NCBI GenBank assembly: GCA_016207465.1
Contig: JACQPP010000090.1
Coordinates: 1 to 51,828, forward strand
DNA length: 51,828 nucleotides
Source of the DNA: Methanobacteriota archaeon
Lineage (GTDB): Archaea > Halobacteriota > Syntropharchaeia > JACQPP01
Reading direction: 5' to 3'
Both the position numbers and the translations under genes were made by a program. This document shows, in pieces, positions 38,619-46,259 of this stretch (position 1 is its first letter; every line of letters begins with the position of its first letter). Under the pieces are notes generated by a model. It did no database searches. It saw only the letters and a program-made list of their open reading frames with translations, and was not told the DNA's origin.

Positions 38619-38666
38619 GGGATACAGTCTTACGAGAGGCCCGGGATTTCATTAACGTTCTCGTCC

Positions 38667-39821
38667 ATGGCCGACCCCACTCCCCCGCACGGGCGCTGGT
38701 TGTTGTTCCTCCTCCCCTTCTCCTCCGTGCTGGTCCTGGGTTTCGGGGTGGCCCTGGTGGGTCCCACCCTGCGGGGCCTCGAAGGGGGACTGGAGTGGTG
38801 GCAGAATTCCCTCCTGGCCTCGGCGGTGTTCCTGGGCATCTCGGGGTCGGCCCTGGCCTTCGGCCGGCTCGGGGAGAGATTGGGTTTCCACCGGGTGATT
38901 CCCCTGGGGGTCGCCGTGCTGGCGGCCTCCCTGGCTCTCCTGGCCCTCGGCGGCGGAGGGTTTCTCCCGGTCCTCCTGGGGTTCCTGGTGATAGGGGTCT
39001 CCTTCGGGGCCATCCAGGCCGCCGGGAACCCCCTGGTTCCCCGATTGTTCCCCGAGCGCCCCGGGGCCGCCCTCAACCTCCTCCACACGGCGTGGTCCAT
39101 CGGGGCATTCGCCGGGCCTGTCCTGGCGGGCATCTACGCCGCGCGGGGGGACATCCAGGGGGTCTTCCAGATTGGCCTCCTGCTCTCCCTGGGGTTCCTC
39201 GGGGGCTCCATGGTGCTGGTGCGGAGGTTCCCCCCAGCCCCCGGGGACTCGGCCCCGGAGAAGCGGGTGGACCTGGGCTTCCCACTCCCCCTCGTTCTCC
39301 TCATCCTGGCCAATTTTTTCTACGCGGGCTCGGAGATGTCCATCAACAGCTGGCTCCCCACCTACCTCGGCGCCGGGGGGGCGGGGCAGGCGGAGGCGGG
39401 GCTCTCCCTGGGGCTCTTCTGGGGGCTGATGGGGCTCGGGAGGGTCATGCTGGGGCCCCTGCTGGACCGATTCGAGCCCCGCCGGATGCTCCTGGGCCAC
39501 ATCGGGCTCGCCCTGCTCCTCTACGGGGCCTCCCTGCTCCTGCCGGGCATGGCCTTCCTCCTCTGGCCCCTCGCCGGGTTCCTCTACTCGGTGATGTTCC
39601 CCGGCCTCATGGTCCTCACCTCCCGGCGGTTCCCCCGGAGGCCGGGGGCCGCCATGGGGGCCATCTTCACATTCGGCGTCTGGGGGGCCGTCGTCTTCCC
39701 CGCCCTCCTCGGCGGACTGGTGGCCCGGGTGGGGGCGTGGACGGTTCCCGTGGTGGCGGCGGGGAGCCTGGGGGGAATGGGAGCCGTCATACTGGCCCTA
39801 CGCGAGAGGCCAGCCACCTGA
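38667..39821 (+). CDS. MFS transporter (12-helix type)
   Basis: 384 residues with 12 predicted helices (LFLLPFSSVLVLGFGVALVG, LLASAVFLGISGSALAFG, FLPVLLGFLVIGVSFGAI, FPLPLVLLILANFFYAGSEM, MFPGLMVLTSRRF). The loop GRLGERLGFHR matches the MFS motif A (G-x-L-x-x-R-x-G). The architecture resembles FucP/NarK-like sugar or drug carriers with the NPLV and NSWLPTYL segments; the substrate cannot be assigned. It is divergent from lig, 48 bp away, and starts with a TATA-like TTTCATTAAC. Confidence 0.9.
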   Translation: MADPTPPHGRWLLFLLPFSSVLVLGFGVALVGPTLRGLEGGLEWWQNSLLASAVFLGISGSALAFGRLGERLGFHRVIPLGVAVLAASLALLALGGGGFLPVLLGFLVIGVSFGAIQAAGNPLVPRLFPERPGAALNLLHTAWSIGAFAGPVLAGIYAARGDIQGVFQIGLLLSLGFLGGSMVLVRRFPPAPGDSAPEKRVDLGFPLPLVLLILANFFYAGSEMSINSWLPTYLGAGGAGQAEAGLSLGLFWGLMGLGRVMLGPLLDRFEPRRMLLGHIGLALLLYGASLLLPGMAFLLWPLAGFLYSVMFPGLMVLTSRRFPRRPGAAMGAIFTFGVWGAVVFPALLGGLVARVGAWTVPVVAAGSLGGMGAVILALRERPAT

Positions 39822-39828
39822 AGGACGA

Positions 39829-39850
39829 AGCCGCAGATTTCGCAGATTAT
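39829..39850 (+). repeat. GCAGATTTCGCAGATTATG short repeat
   Basis: GCAGATTTCGCAGATTATG contains two copies of GCAGATT and matches the type of repeat at 4918-4936 on the other strand. It lies just after the MFS stop in a gap with no gene (39822-39918). Confidence 0.4.
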
Positions 39851-39918
39851 GTAGGCTGGATACGGGTGGGGGACTTCTTGTAGAGACCACGTGTAAATTA
39901 CAGGCGGACAGGTCACAC

Positions 39919-40134
39919 ATGACTTCACGAACAGGGCCTCAGTCACAGAGGGGCAAAAGACAGTCCGAGGAGGGGTGGTGGATAATTGTCTCGGCTGATG
40001 GGCACAAGTATACCGGTTATGTGGAGAGCGGTGGACAACTCGACGGTTTCTGTGTAGAGTTTGGTGCAGAGGAATGCTTTGGACCATTCTCTACCGAGAG
40101 GAAAGCCAGAAAAATTGCTGGGCTTCCACCCTAA
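39919..40134 (+). CDS. Small hypothetical protein (71 aa)
   Basis: 71 residues; no family recognised. A basic, polar N-terminus (residues 1-18) precedes a beta-rich part (GWWIIVSADGHKYTGYVESG, QLDGFCVEFGAEECFGPFST) and a short helix (ERKARKIAGLPP). A TATA-like GTGTAAATTACAGG at about 39889-39902 would give a leaderless start. The sequence is AT-richer than its neighbours. Moderately convincing as a real gene. Confidence 0.55.
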   Translation: MTSRTGPQSQRGKRQSEEGWWIIVSADGHKYTGYVESGGQLDGFCVEFGAEECFGPFSTERKARKIAGLPP

Positions 40135-40226
40135 TTCATTAACGAAGAGGAAACGCTAAGGACAGATGGGGCCAGGGACCTTCTTGTGCTTATCTCCAAG
40201 ACTAACGAAGACCGGAAAAGCTAAGC

Positions 40227-40703
40227 TTGATTCATGGATTATGGAGTGTGCCCTATACGGAACACTCCCACAGGTTCGCCGTTACCATCTTGGCCCACCA
40301 CTATCCGGAGGCGAAGAAGGAAATCGAAGCCGTAGTGGTGGACCCCCATACCCCTCTCGGCCGAGGACACCAGCCGACCCCCTCCAAAGTGCTCCAAGCC
40401 CGATTCCGCAGCCTGGGATGGAGGACAGAGAAGACAGTCGGAGAATCAAGCCTCCGATTCGATGCCCTTAAAGGTCGGGTTGCCATTGAAATCGAGTTAA
40501 CAGACCCCGCGGATGTCCTGAATACACTTCTCAAGTTCCAGATTGCGAATTCCGGGAATCAAATTGACGTGGGTCTGCTCGTGGTCTACGACGATTCCAT
40601 CAGGGGGACGAACATCCCGAAAATCGGAAAAGCAAAAAGTGACCTTCGCCTGTTCTCGAACTTGGTGTTCTGCCCTGTCTGGGTTATTGGCTTGAAAGAG
40701 TAA
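40227..40703 (+). CDS. BglII-type restriction endonuclease-like protein, orphan
   Basis: 158 residues. The central stretch QARFRSLGWRTEKTVGESSL, RFDALKGRVAIEIELTDPAD, LLKFQIANSGNQIDVGLLVVY has the order of the BglII-type PD-(D/E)XK core (Asp, then Glu-x-Glu, then the hydrophobic strand before Ile-Asp-Val-Gly). It starts at a TTG (GTG 40248 possible), so its N-terminus is uncertain or lost. No cognate methyltransferase is in the window. A broken restriction system or a solitary nuclease is possible. Base composition is AT-richer than its neighbours. Confidence 0.55.
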   Translation: MIHGLWSVPYTEHSHRFAVTILAHHYPEAKKEIEAVVVDPHTPLGRGHQPTPSKVLQARFRSLGWRTEKTVGESSLRFDALKGRVAIEIELTDPADVLNTLLKFQIANSGNQIDVGLLVVYDDSIRGTNIPKIGKAKSDLRLFSNLVFCPVWVIGLKE

Positions 40704-40719
40704 TCTGTGGCTCGTTTAT

Positions 40720-41718
40720 TCAGTAGTTTTCGCTTCTCCGCCGCACGAACTCCCGGTCCTTCGCGTATTCCTGGATGAGTTCGGCGGCGGCCTCGGCGGC
40801 CGATTTGGTGGGCTTGTATCCGAGGAGGCGCTTGGCCTTCTCCACGCTGTAGGTGTTGTGGTAGAAGACATAGTCCCACTGGTATCTGGGGAGGCGGTGG
40901 AAGCCGAGGGCCCCGGTGACCGCCATGAGGAGGCGGCCCGTGGTGCGGTTCCCCGGCACATACACGATGCGGGACTTGGAGCCGGCGGCCCGGATGAGGG
41001 ACTCCACAATCTCCTTCTGGGTGCTGGAGCGGTCTGTGGAGATGTTGAAGGCCTGGCCCACGGCCCCCGGCTTCTCGGCGCAGAGGTGGTATCCCTGGAG
41101 GACATCCTTGTAGTAGACGAAGTCGCCCCGGGTCTCGCCGCGGTTCATGAGGGGGACGATGCCCCCCTGGAGGACGCGGTCCATGAGGTCGAGGATGGGG
41201 CGGTGGTTGTAGTAGCCGGGGCCGCAGATGGTGGGCATCCGCACCGCCGCCGCCTCCAGCCCGGTCTCCTTGCAGTAGGCCCACAATCTCTTCTCGGACT
41301 CCAGTTTGTGGAGGCCATACCAGCCGACGGGGTGGTCGGTGGGGGCCTCCTCGGTGCATGGCTGGGGGGGCCGGGTCCCGTAGATTTCGATGGTGCTGGT
41401 GTGGACGAACCGCCTCACTCCGGCCCGGGTGGACTCCTTGAGGATGTTGTCCATCCCCCCGATGTTGATGTCCCACCGGGTCTTCTCCGGGAGTTTGGAG
41501 AGGCTCTGGACGAAGGCGAGGTGGAAGACCGTGTCCACCCCCCGGAGGGCCCCGGCGAGGGCCTGGGGGTCCCGCAGGTCCCCCTGGGTGAACTCGGCCC
41601 CCTCCGGCAGATATTTGGTCTTCTGGATGTCGAAGATGCGCACCTCCCGCTTCTTCTCCATGAGATGGCGGGCGAGGTGGCTGCCCAGGTATCCCGCGCC
41701 GCCGGTGACGAGGTCCAC
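40720..41718 (-). CDS. NAD-dependent epimerase/dehydratase (extended SDR), second copy
   Basis: 332 residues from GTG 41718. Motifs: VTGGAGYLGSHLARHL, FHLAFVQSLSKLPEKTRWDI, HTSTIEIYGTRPP, YGLHKLESEK (Tyr-x-x-x-Lys) and RMPTICGPGYYNH. The C-terminus continues with YSVEKAKRLLGYKP, typical of the family. It is a diverged relative of the enzyme at 19034-20041, with the same fold and similar length. Substrate unknown; a nucleotide sugar or lipid-linked sugar is most likely. The start is chosen from a GGGGAGGGG site and a TATA box at 41753-41762. Confidence 0.88.
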   Translation of the reverse strand: MDLVTGGAGYLGSHLARHLMEKKREVRIFDIQKTKYLPEGAEFTQGDLRDPQALAGALRGVDTVFHLAFVQSLSKLPEKTRWDINIGGMDNILKESTRAGVRRFVHTSTIEIYGTRPPQPCTEEAPTDHPVGWYGLHKLESEKRLWAYCKETGLEAAAVRMPTICGPGYYNHRPILDLMDRVLQGGIVPLMNRGETRGDFVYYKDVLQGYHLCAEKPGAVGQAFNISTDRSSTQKEIVESLIRAAGSKSRIVYVPGNRTTGRLLMAVTGALGFHRLPRYQWDYVFYHNTYSVEKAKRLLGYKPTKSAAEAAAELIQEYAKDREFVRRRSENY

Positions 41719-41752
41719 GGTGTGTTCACCCCTCCCCCATTCTCCCCCAGAT

Positions 41753-41762
41753 AAGTATATTC
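41753..41762. promoter_or_regulatory. Divergent TATA boxes of mtd and the epimerase
   Basis: AAGTATATTC is read by the plus-strand mtd (ATG 41790, about 27 bp downstream). The reverse complement GAATATACTT serves the minus-strand epimerase. Confidence 0.6.
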
Positions 41763-41789
41763 TCCTGTCCCTCCATCTTGCCACCACCC

Positions 41790-42611
41790 ATGGCCAAGGT
41801 CGGTGTGCTGAAGTTGGGCAACATCGGGGTCTCCCCCCTCCTGGAGCACCTCTTGGACGAGCGTGCGGACCGCGGGGGCCTCGATGTGAGGGCGTGGTCC
41901 TCGGGCACGAAGATGGGGGAGCCGGAGGCGGCCCTGGCGGAGGAGGTCAACCGGTGGGGCCCGGACCTCTCGGTGCTGGTGAGCCCCAACACCGTCCTCC
42001 CCGGCCCCGCTCGGGCCCGGGCCATCCTGAAGGCTCCCCTGCTCATCGTCTCCGATGGGGCCGCGCGCAAGGCCGCCAGGGACCTGGAGAGGCCAGGCGT
42101 GGGCTACATCCTCTTCACGGGGGACGCCATGCTGGGGGCCCGGCGCGAGTTGTTGGACCCCACGGAGATGGTGCTGTTCAACAGTGACATCCTCCGGGTC
42201 CTCTCGGTGTGCGGGGCCCTGCGTCTGCTCCACCAGGAGATTGACGGTGTCCTGGACCAGGTCCAGCGGAAGGCCAGCCCCCTGGCGATGCCCCGGCTGG
42301 TGGCCGACGGCCCCACGGTGGTGGCCCGCGCGGGGTTCTCCAGCCCCTATGCCCACGCCAAGGCGCTGGCGGCCTACGCCATGTGCGAGAAGGCGGCCCA
42401 GATGGCCCATGAGGCCTGCTTCGTCCTCAAGGAGCCCATCCAGTATGTGCCTCTGGCGGCGGCGGTCCACGAGTCGGTGCGTGCGGCGGCCCGCCTCGCG
42501 GATGAGGCCCGGGAGATGGAGAAGGGGGGGGACCGGGTCTACCGCACCCCCCACGACAAGGCGGGTGGGACCCAGAGGAGGCGGGGCCTCCTGGGGAAGC
42601 CAGAGGGATGA
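41790..42611 (+). CDS. mtd: F420-dependent methylene-tetrahydromethanopterin dehydrogenase
   Basis: 273 residues. Motifs of Mtd along its length: KVGVLKLGNIGVSPLLEHLLDE, WSSGTKMG, VSPNTVLPGPARARAIL, LIVSDGAARKA, YILFTGDAMLGARRELLDP, EMVLFNSDILRVLSVCGALR, AGFSSPYAHAKALAAYAMCEKA and VPLAAAVHESVRAAARLADEA. The enzyme oxidises methylene-H4MPT with coenzyme F420. It shows that the organism uses H4MPT-type C1 chemistry, for methanogenesis, Wood-Ljungdahl or methyl oxidation. No other gene of the pathway is in the window. The leaderless start at 41790 follows the TATA box. Confidence 0.95.
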   Translation: MAKVGVLKLGNIGVSPLLEHLLDERADRGGLDVRAWSSGTKMGEPEAALAEEVNRWGPDLSVLVSPNTVLPGPARARAILKAPLLIVSDGAARKAARDLERPGVGYILFTGDAMLGARRELLDPTEMVLFNSDILRVLSVCGALRLLHQEIDGVLDQVQRKASPLAMPRLVADGPTVVARAGFSSPYAHAKALAAYAMCEKAAQMAHEACFVLKEPIQYVPLAAAVHESVRAAARLADEAREMEKGGDRVYRTPHDKAGGTQRRRGLLGKPEG

Positions 42612-42688
42612 ACACCCGGGTTTTCGCTCCTCTGATAGAGAGAATCGGGTGCGAAACGATTAACTGATTGGGGGCTGAATGGTCTGCG

Positions 42689-44497
42689 ATGGCGGGGTGG
42701 GTCTCGGAGGTCCGGGAACTGCTGCAGGAAACCCAGGGGCGCCTCGACCGGCTGGCGGGCCATCTGGGGGAGATTGAGGAGGGGGCCAGCCGCAAGGTGG
42801 ACTTGAGCCGCACCCGGCAGATGCTCGCGGAGCGCATCCGGGAGGTCCGGGGCCTGGAGGAGGAGTTGGGGGGGCTGCGGGTGGAAGACCTGGAGTCGGC
42901 CCTCCGCTCCCGGGACCTCCTGCTGGAGGCCGACCTTCGCCGGGCCGTCGCCTTCCTCGACTCCTGGGCGCGCACCCTGGGGACCCCCGAGGCCGTCCAG
43001 CAGGTGGCCCGGAGGGCCGCGGAGGCGGTCCGCGTCCCCCTGCAGGCGTGGCTGGAGGAGGAGGCCCGCGTGCTCCGGGCGTCGGTGGAGTCGGCGGTCG
43101 CCGCCCGCTCCGGGGACTCCATCCGCATCTCGGCGGAGGTCCGGGCCATCCGGGGCCTCCTCGATGGGCTCCGCGAGCACACCGCCCCCGTGGAGGAGCG
43201 CATGGACCGCCTCGAAGCCACCCTCCAGCAGGGCGTCGAGACCTCCCTGGCCCGCGCCGGGGAGGCATCCCTTCAGGCCCGGGGGGCCGCCACCGCGGCA
43301 GGCCAGGCCACCGCCCGCGCCGCCCAGGCCGAGGCCCTCATGCAGTCCATCCTCTCCAGTCTCCCCTCCGCCGAGGAGGTGAAGGTCCGGCTGGAGGGAC
43401 AGGCCGCTTCCCTGGAGCGGCTCTCCGCCGAGGCCCGGAGCCTCTCCGAGCGCCTGCAGCGGCTCCCCGAGGCCCTCCGCCTCGACGTGGAGACCGCCGC
43501 CTCCGCGGCCCTCGGCTCCCGCTCCCGGAGCCTGGAGGGACGGCTGGAGGGCGTCGAGTCCCTCCAGGGCCGCCTCCAGGCCGACGTGGCAGCCCTCCGG
43601 GGGTCGCTGGAGGAGACCGACACCGCCCTCCGCCGCGAGACCGCCGGGCTCCCTGCCCGGGTGGAGGTCGCCCTGCACCAGGCCAGCCAGGCCACGGAGG
43701 GCATCGAGGGCCTCCGGGGCCAGGTGGAGGGTCTCGCCCGGCGGCTCCAGGAGGAGGGGGACCGGGCCCGCTCCGAGGCCTCCCGCCTCCAGGCTGAATT
43801 CTCCCGTTCCCTCCAGGCGGCGGTGGAGCCCGTCTCCCGGGCCCTCCAGCGGGCGGAGGCCGCGGCCGGCGAGGCGCGGCAGCTGGGGGAGCGAATCGCG
43901 GGCCTCGACCGGAGGATGCAGCACGTTGACAGCGACATCCAGGGGAGCCGGGAGGAGGAGCAGAAGGCCCGGGAGTCCCTGGTCCGGGTCCTCCTGCGCC
44001 ACGAGCAGGCACTCGACGAGCTCCCCGCCCGCTTTCCCCTGTGGGAGGAGTTCGAGGCCAATCTCCAGGCCCTTGAGCAGAAGGTGTCCCGGCCTCCCCC
44101 GGAGCCCTCCCCGCCTCTGGAGGCGAAGATGGAGGCCGTGGCCGCCGAGGTGCGGGGCCAGGTGGCCGCCCTGGTCCAGCGGCTGGAGGCCCTGGAGACC
44201 CGCCCGCCCCCACCGGGACCTGGACATGCCCCGGTTCCCGATGTTGCCATTGTCCCCGTGGATGCGGCCAGCCATGATGGCGCGGCTCCGCCTCCCCGGG
44301 ACCCCTTGCCGGTGTCGCTGGTGGACCGGAGGGGCCGCCGGGGGGCGCTGCTCACGGCCATCGCCGTGCTCGACCGGGACTACCGGCAGGGCCATCTGAA
44401 GCCCGAGGAGTTCGAGGCCTCCCTGCGGGCCATGCGGGCCGCCCGCCGGTCCCCGCCGGAGCCGGAGAACCCGGACCCCCCGCGACAAGACGGGTGA
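42689..44497 (+). CDS. Long coiled-coil protein with a C-terminal SHOCT-like tail
   Basis: 602 residues from ATG 42689 (TTG 42668 also possible). The protein is Ala, Arg, Glu and Leu rich with heptad repeats from about 10 to 500 (e.g. QSILSSLPSAEEVKVRLEGQ, RLQADVAALRGSLEETDTAL). A Pro-rich linker (PPPPGPG) follows and then a 45-residue SHOCT-like end (RRGALLTAIAVLDRDYRQGH, LKPEEFEASLRAMRAA). No enzymatic motif, signal peptide or membrane segment is present. It could be a cytoskeletal or chromosome-associated filament, or a scaffold. TATA-like AACGATTAACTG lies about 30 bp upstream. Confidence 0.8.
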   Translation: MAGWVSEVRELLQETQGRLDRLAGHLGEIEEGASRKVDLSRTRQMLAERIREVRGLEEELGGLRVEDLESALRSRDLLLEADLRRAVAFLDSWARTLGTPEAVQQVARRAAEAVRVPLQAWLEEEARVLRASVESAVAARSGDSIRISAEVRAIRGLLDGLREHTAPVEERMDRLEATLQQGVETSLARAGEASLQARGAATAAGQATARAAQAEALMQSILSSLPSAEEVKVRLEGQAASLERLSAEARSLSERLQRLPEALRLDVETAASAALGSRSRSLEGRLEGVESLQGRLQADVAALRGSLEETDTALRRETAGLPARVEVALHQASQATEGIEGLRGQVEGLARRLQEEGDRARSEASRLQAEFSRSLQAAVEPVSRALQRAEAAAGEARQLGERIAGLDRRMQHVDSDIQGSREEEQKARESLVRVLLRHEQALDELPARFPLWEEFEANLQALEQKVSRPPPEPSPPLEAKMEAVAAEVRGQVAALVQRLEALETRPPPPGPGHAPVPDVAIVPVDAASHDGAAPPPRDPLPVSLVDRRGRRGALLTAIAVLDRDYRQGHLKPEEFEASLRAMRAARRSPPEPENPDPPRQDG

Positions 44498-44516
44498 AAC
44501 CACGGAACCGGCGGGT

Positions 44517-45287
44517 TCAGAGTTGGTATTTCATGAGCCAGTCGCCGCCGTCCACGGTGAGGACCTCGCCGGTGATGTAGTCGGCCTCGTCGGAGACGAG
44601 GAAGGCGACGGCCAGGGCGATGTCCTCCGGTGTGCCCCACCTCTGGAGGGGGACGCGGTCGCGGATGCGCTCGTAGGCCCCGGGGATGGAGAAGAACCGC
44701 TCCTTCGAGCCCTCCGTGATGATGGCGCCGGGGGCCACGGCGTTGACGCGGACCTTGAAGCGGGCCCATTCCACGGCGAGGCTCTTGGTGAGGGCGATGG
44801 CGGCGGCCTTGGAGGTGACGGTGTGGCACATGCCGGGGGCCCCGGTCCACGCCAGGGGGGTCACGTTGTTGACGATGGAGCCAGACTTCTGCTTGAGCAT
44901 CCGCCGGGCGGCGGCCTGGGAGCAGTAGAAGGTCCCGTGGAGGTTGATGCCCATCACCGCGTTCCAGGCGTTCTCCGAGAGCTGGAGGGCCGGGCAGGCG
45001 AAGTTGGCCCCCGCGTTGTTGAAGAGGATGTCCACGCGGCCGAAGCGCTCCACCGCGGCCTGGACCATGCGCTCCGCCTGCTCGGGGACCCGGATGTCCG
45101 TGGGGACCACCTGCCCTTCCCCCCCGAGACCCTGGACCTCCTGGAGGGTGGCCTGGAGGGGCTCGGCCTTCCGCCCCGAGAGGGTGAGGCGGGCCCCCCG
45201 GCGGGCGAACTCCAGGGCGGTGGCCTTCCCGATGCCGGTCCCCGCCCCGGTGACGATGGCCGACCGGCCCTCCAGCGGCCGGCTCAT
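44517..45287 (-). CDS. SDR, 2,4-dienoyl-CoA reductase-like
   Basis: 256 residues. Classic SDR motifs VTGAGTGIGKATALEFA (NADP-binding Gly-rich loop), FNNAGANFACPA, GTFYCSQAAARRMLKQ. In place of Tyr-x-x-x-Lys it has HTVTSKAA, with Thr at the Tyr position. The C-terminal AVAPGAIITEGS and VLTVDGGDWL match the dienoyl-CoA reductase (DECR) type, which uses other residues for catalysis. It overlaps the upstream SDR by 4 bp. Probable auxiliary step of unsaturated fatty-acid beta-oxidation. Confidence 0.88.
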   Translation of the reverse strand: MSRPLEGRSAIVTGAGTGIGKATALEFARRGARLTLSGRKAEPLQATLQEVQGLGGEGQVVPTDIRVPEQAERMVQAAVERFGRVDILFNNAGANFACPALQLSENAWNAVMGINLHGTFYCSQAAARRMLKQKSGSIVNNVTPLAWTGAPGMCHTVTSKAAAIALTKSLAVEWARFKVRVNAVAPGAIITEGSKERFFSIPGAYERIRDRVPLQRWGTPEDIALAVAFLVSDEADYITGEVLTVDGGDWLMKYQL

Positions 45288-46177
45288 GGCCGGTTCCCCC
45301 CGGTCTTCTTCTTCGGCGCGGGGAGAACGGAGAACATCTCCATGATCCCCTGGCCCAGCCAGGAGCCGCCGTCCACGGTGATGACATCCCCGTTGATGTA
45401 GTCCCCCCAGTCGCTCACCAGCAGGCCCACGATGTTGGCGATCTCCATGGGGTCCCCGAACCGCTTGACGGGCACGTGGTCCCGGAGGCGCCGCTGGACC
45501 TCCGGATTGGGGAAGAGGTTCTGCATGGCCCCCTCGGTGAAGATGGGACCCGGGGCCACGGCGTTCACCCGGATGTTGTGGGGGGACCACTCCACCGCCA
45601 GGGTCTTGGTCATGGCGATGACTCCCGCCTTGGCGGAGGCATTGTGGCTGGTCCCCGGCCCCCCGGTCCACGCCATGGTGGAGACGATGTTCACGATGCG
45701 CCCGTACTTCTGCCGGACCATCTCCCGGCCCGCGGCCTGGGAGCAGAAGAAGGTCCCGTTGAGGACGATGCCGGTCACGGCGTTCCACCCGTTCACCGAC
45801 AGTTGCATGGCGGGGGAGACGAAGTTCCCCGAGGCATTGTTCACCAGGATGTCCACCCTCCCGAACCTCTCCTTGGCGGCCGCGACCATCCTCTGGACCT
45901 CGGCCATCACCCGGACATCCGTGGGGACCGCCAGGGCCCCCGCCCCCCGGGCCTCCAGCTCCTTCACCACCGGCTCCAGGTGCTCCCTCTTGCGGCTCGC
46001 CACCACCACATTGGCCCCCAGATGGCCCAGGGTGAGGGCGATGGCCCGCCCGATGCCCGTTCCCCCCCCGGTGACAATCGCGGTCCTCCCCTTGAGGCAG
46101 CCCGCGGGGAGCATGGGCTTCAGCCCATCCGGGGGCGGAGAGGGACCCGAATCCTTGACCGGGGAGGACGTGGCCAT
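45284..46177 (-). CDS. SDR, 2,4-dienoyl-CoA reductase-like (first of pair)
   Basis: 297 residues, of which the first 28 are a variable Pro-rich tail. Motifs VTGGGTGIGRAIALTLG, VNNASGNFVSPAM, GTFFCSQAAG, and HNASAKAGVIAMTKTLAVEW: Asn replaces the usual catalytic Tyr, close to the SASAKAG of mitochondrial DECR1. GPIFTEGA also matches DECR. It ends in a Lys-rich tail (PAPKKKTGGN). It is coupled by ATGA to the downstream SDR; the two share the same layout and are a tandem duplication that has diverged. Confidence 0.88.
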   Translation of the reverse strand: MATSSPVKDSGPSPPPDGLKPMLPAGCLKGRTAIVTGGGTGIGRAIALTLGHLGANVVVASRKREHLEPVVKELEARGAGALAVPTDVRVMAEVQRMVAAAKERFGRVDILVNNASGNFVSPAMQLSVNGWNAVTGIVLNGTFFCSQAAGREMVRQKYGRIVNIVSTMAWTGGPGTSHNASAKAGVIAMTKTLAVEWSPHNIRVNAVAPGPIFTEGAMQNLFPNPEVQRRLRDHVPVKRFGDPMEIANIVGLLVSDWGDYINGDVITVDGGSWLGQGIMEMFSVLPAPKKKTGGNRP

Positions 46178-46259
46178 CGAGAATCCCGTGGACTCATACT
46201 GGAAGGGGGCTCAAAAAGATTCCCCACCGGCACACCATTAAGAGGAGAAGCCTCTTCAG

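Noticed and set aside
37029..38640. Plus-strand open frame running into the MFS gene
   Set aside because: The part before 38667 is antisense to DNA ligase. Only the frame from ATG 38667 has the MFS helices.
46241..46255. AGAGG-AGAAG-CCTCT inverted repeat before moeA
   Set aside because: It has only five base pairs and is AG-rich, so too weak to call an operator.
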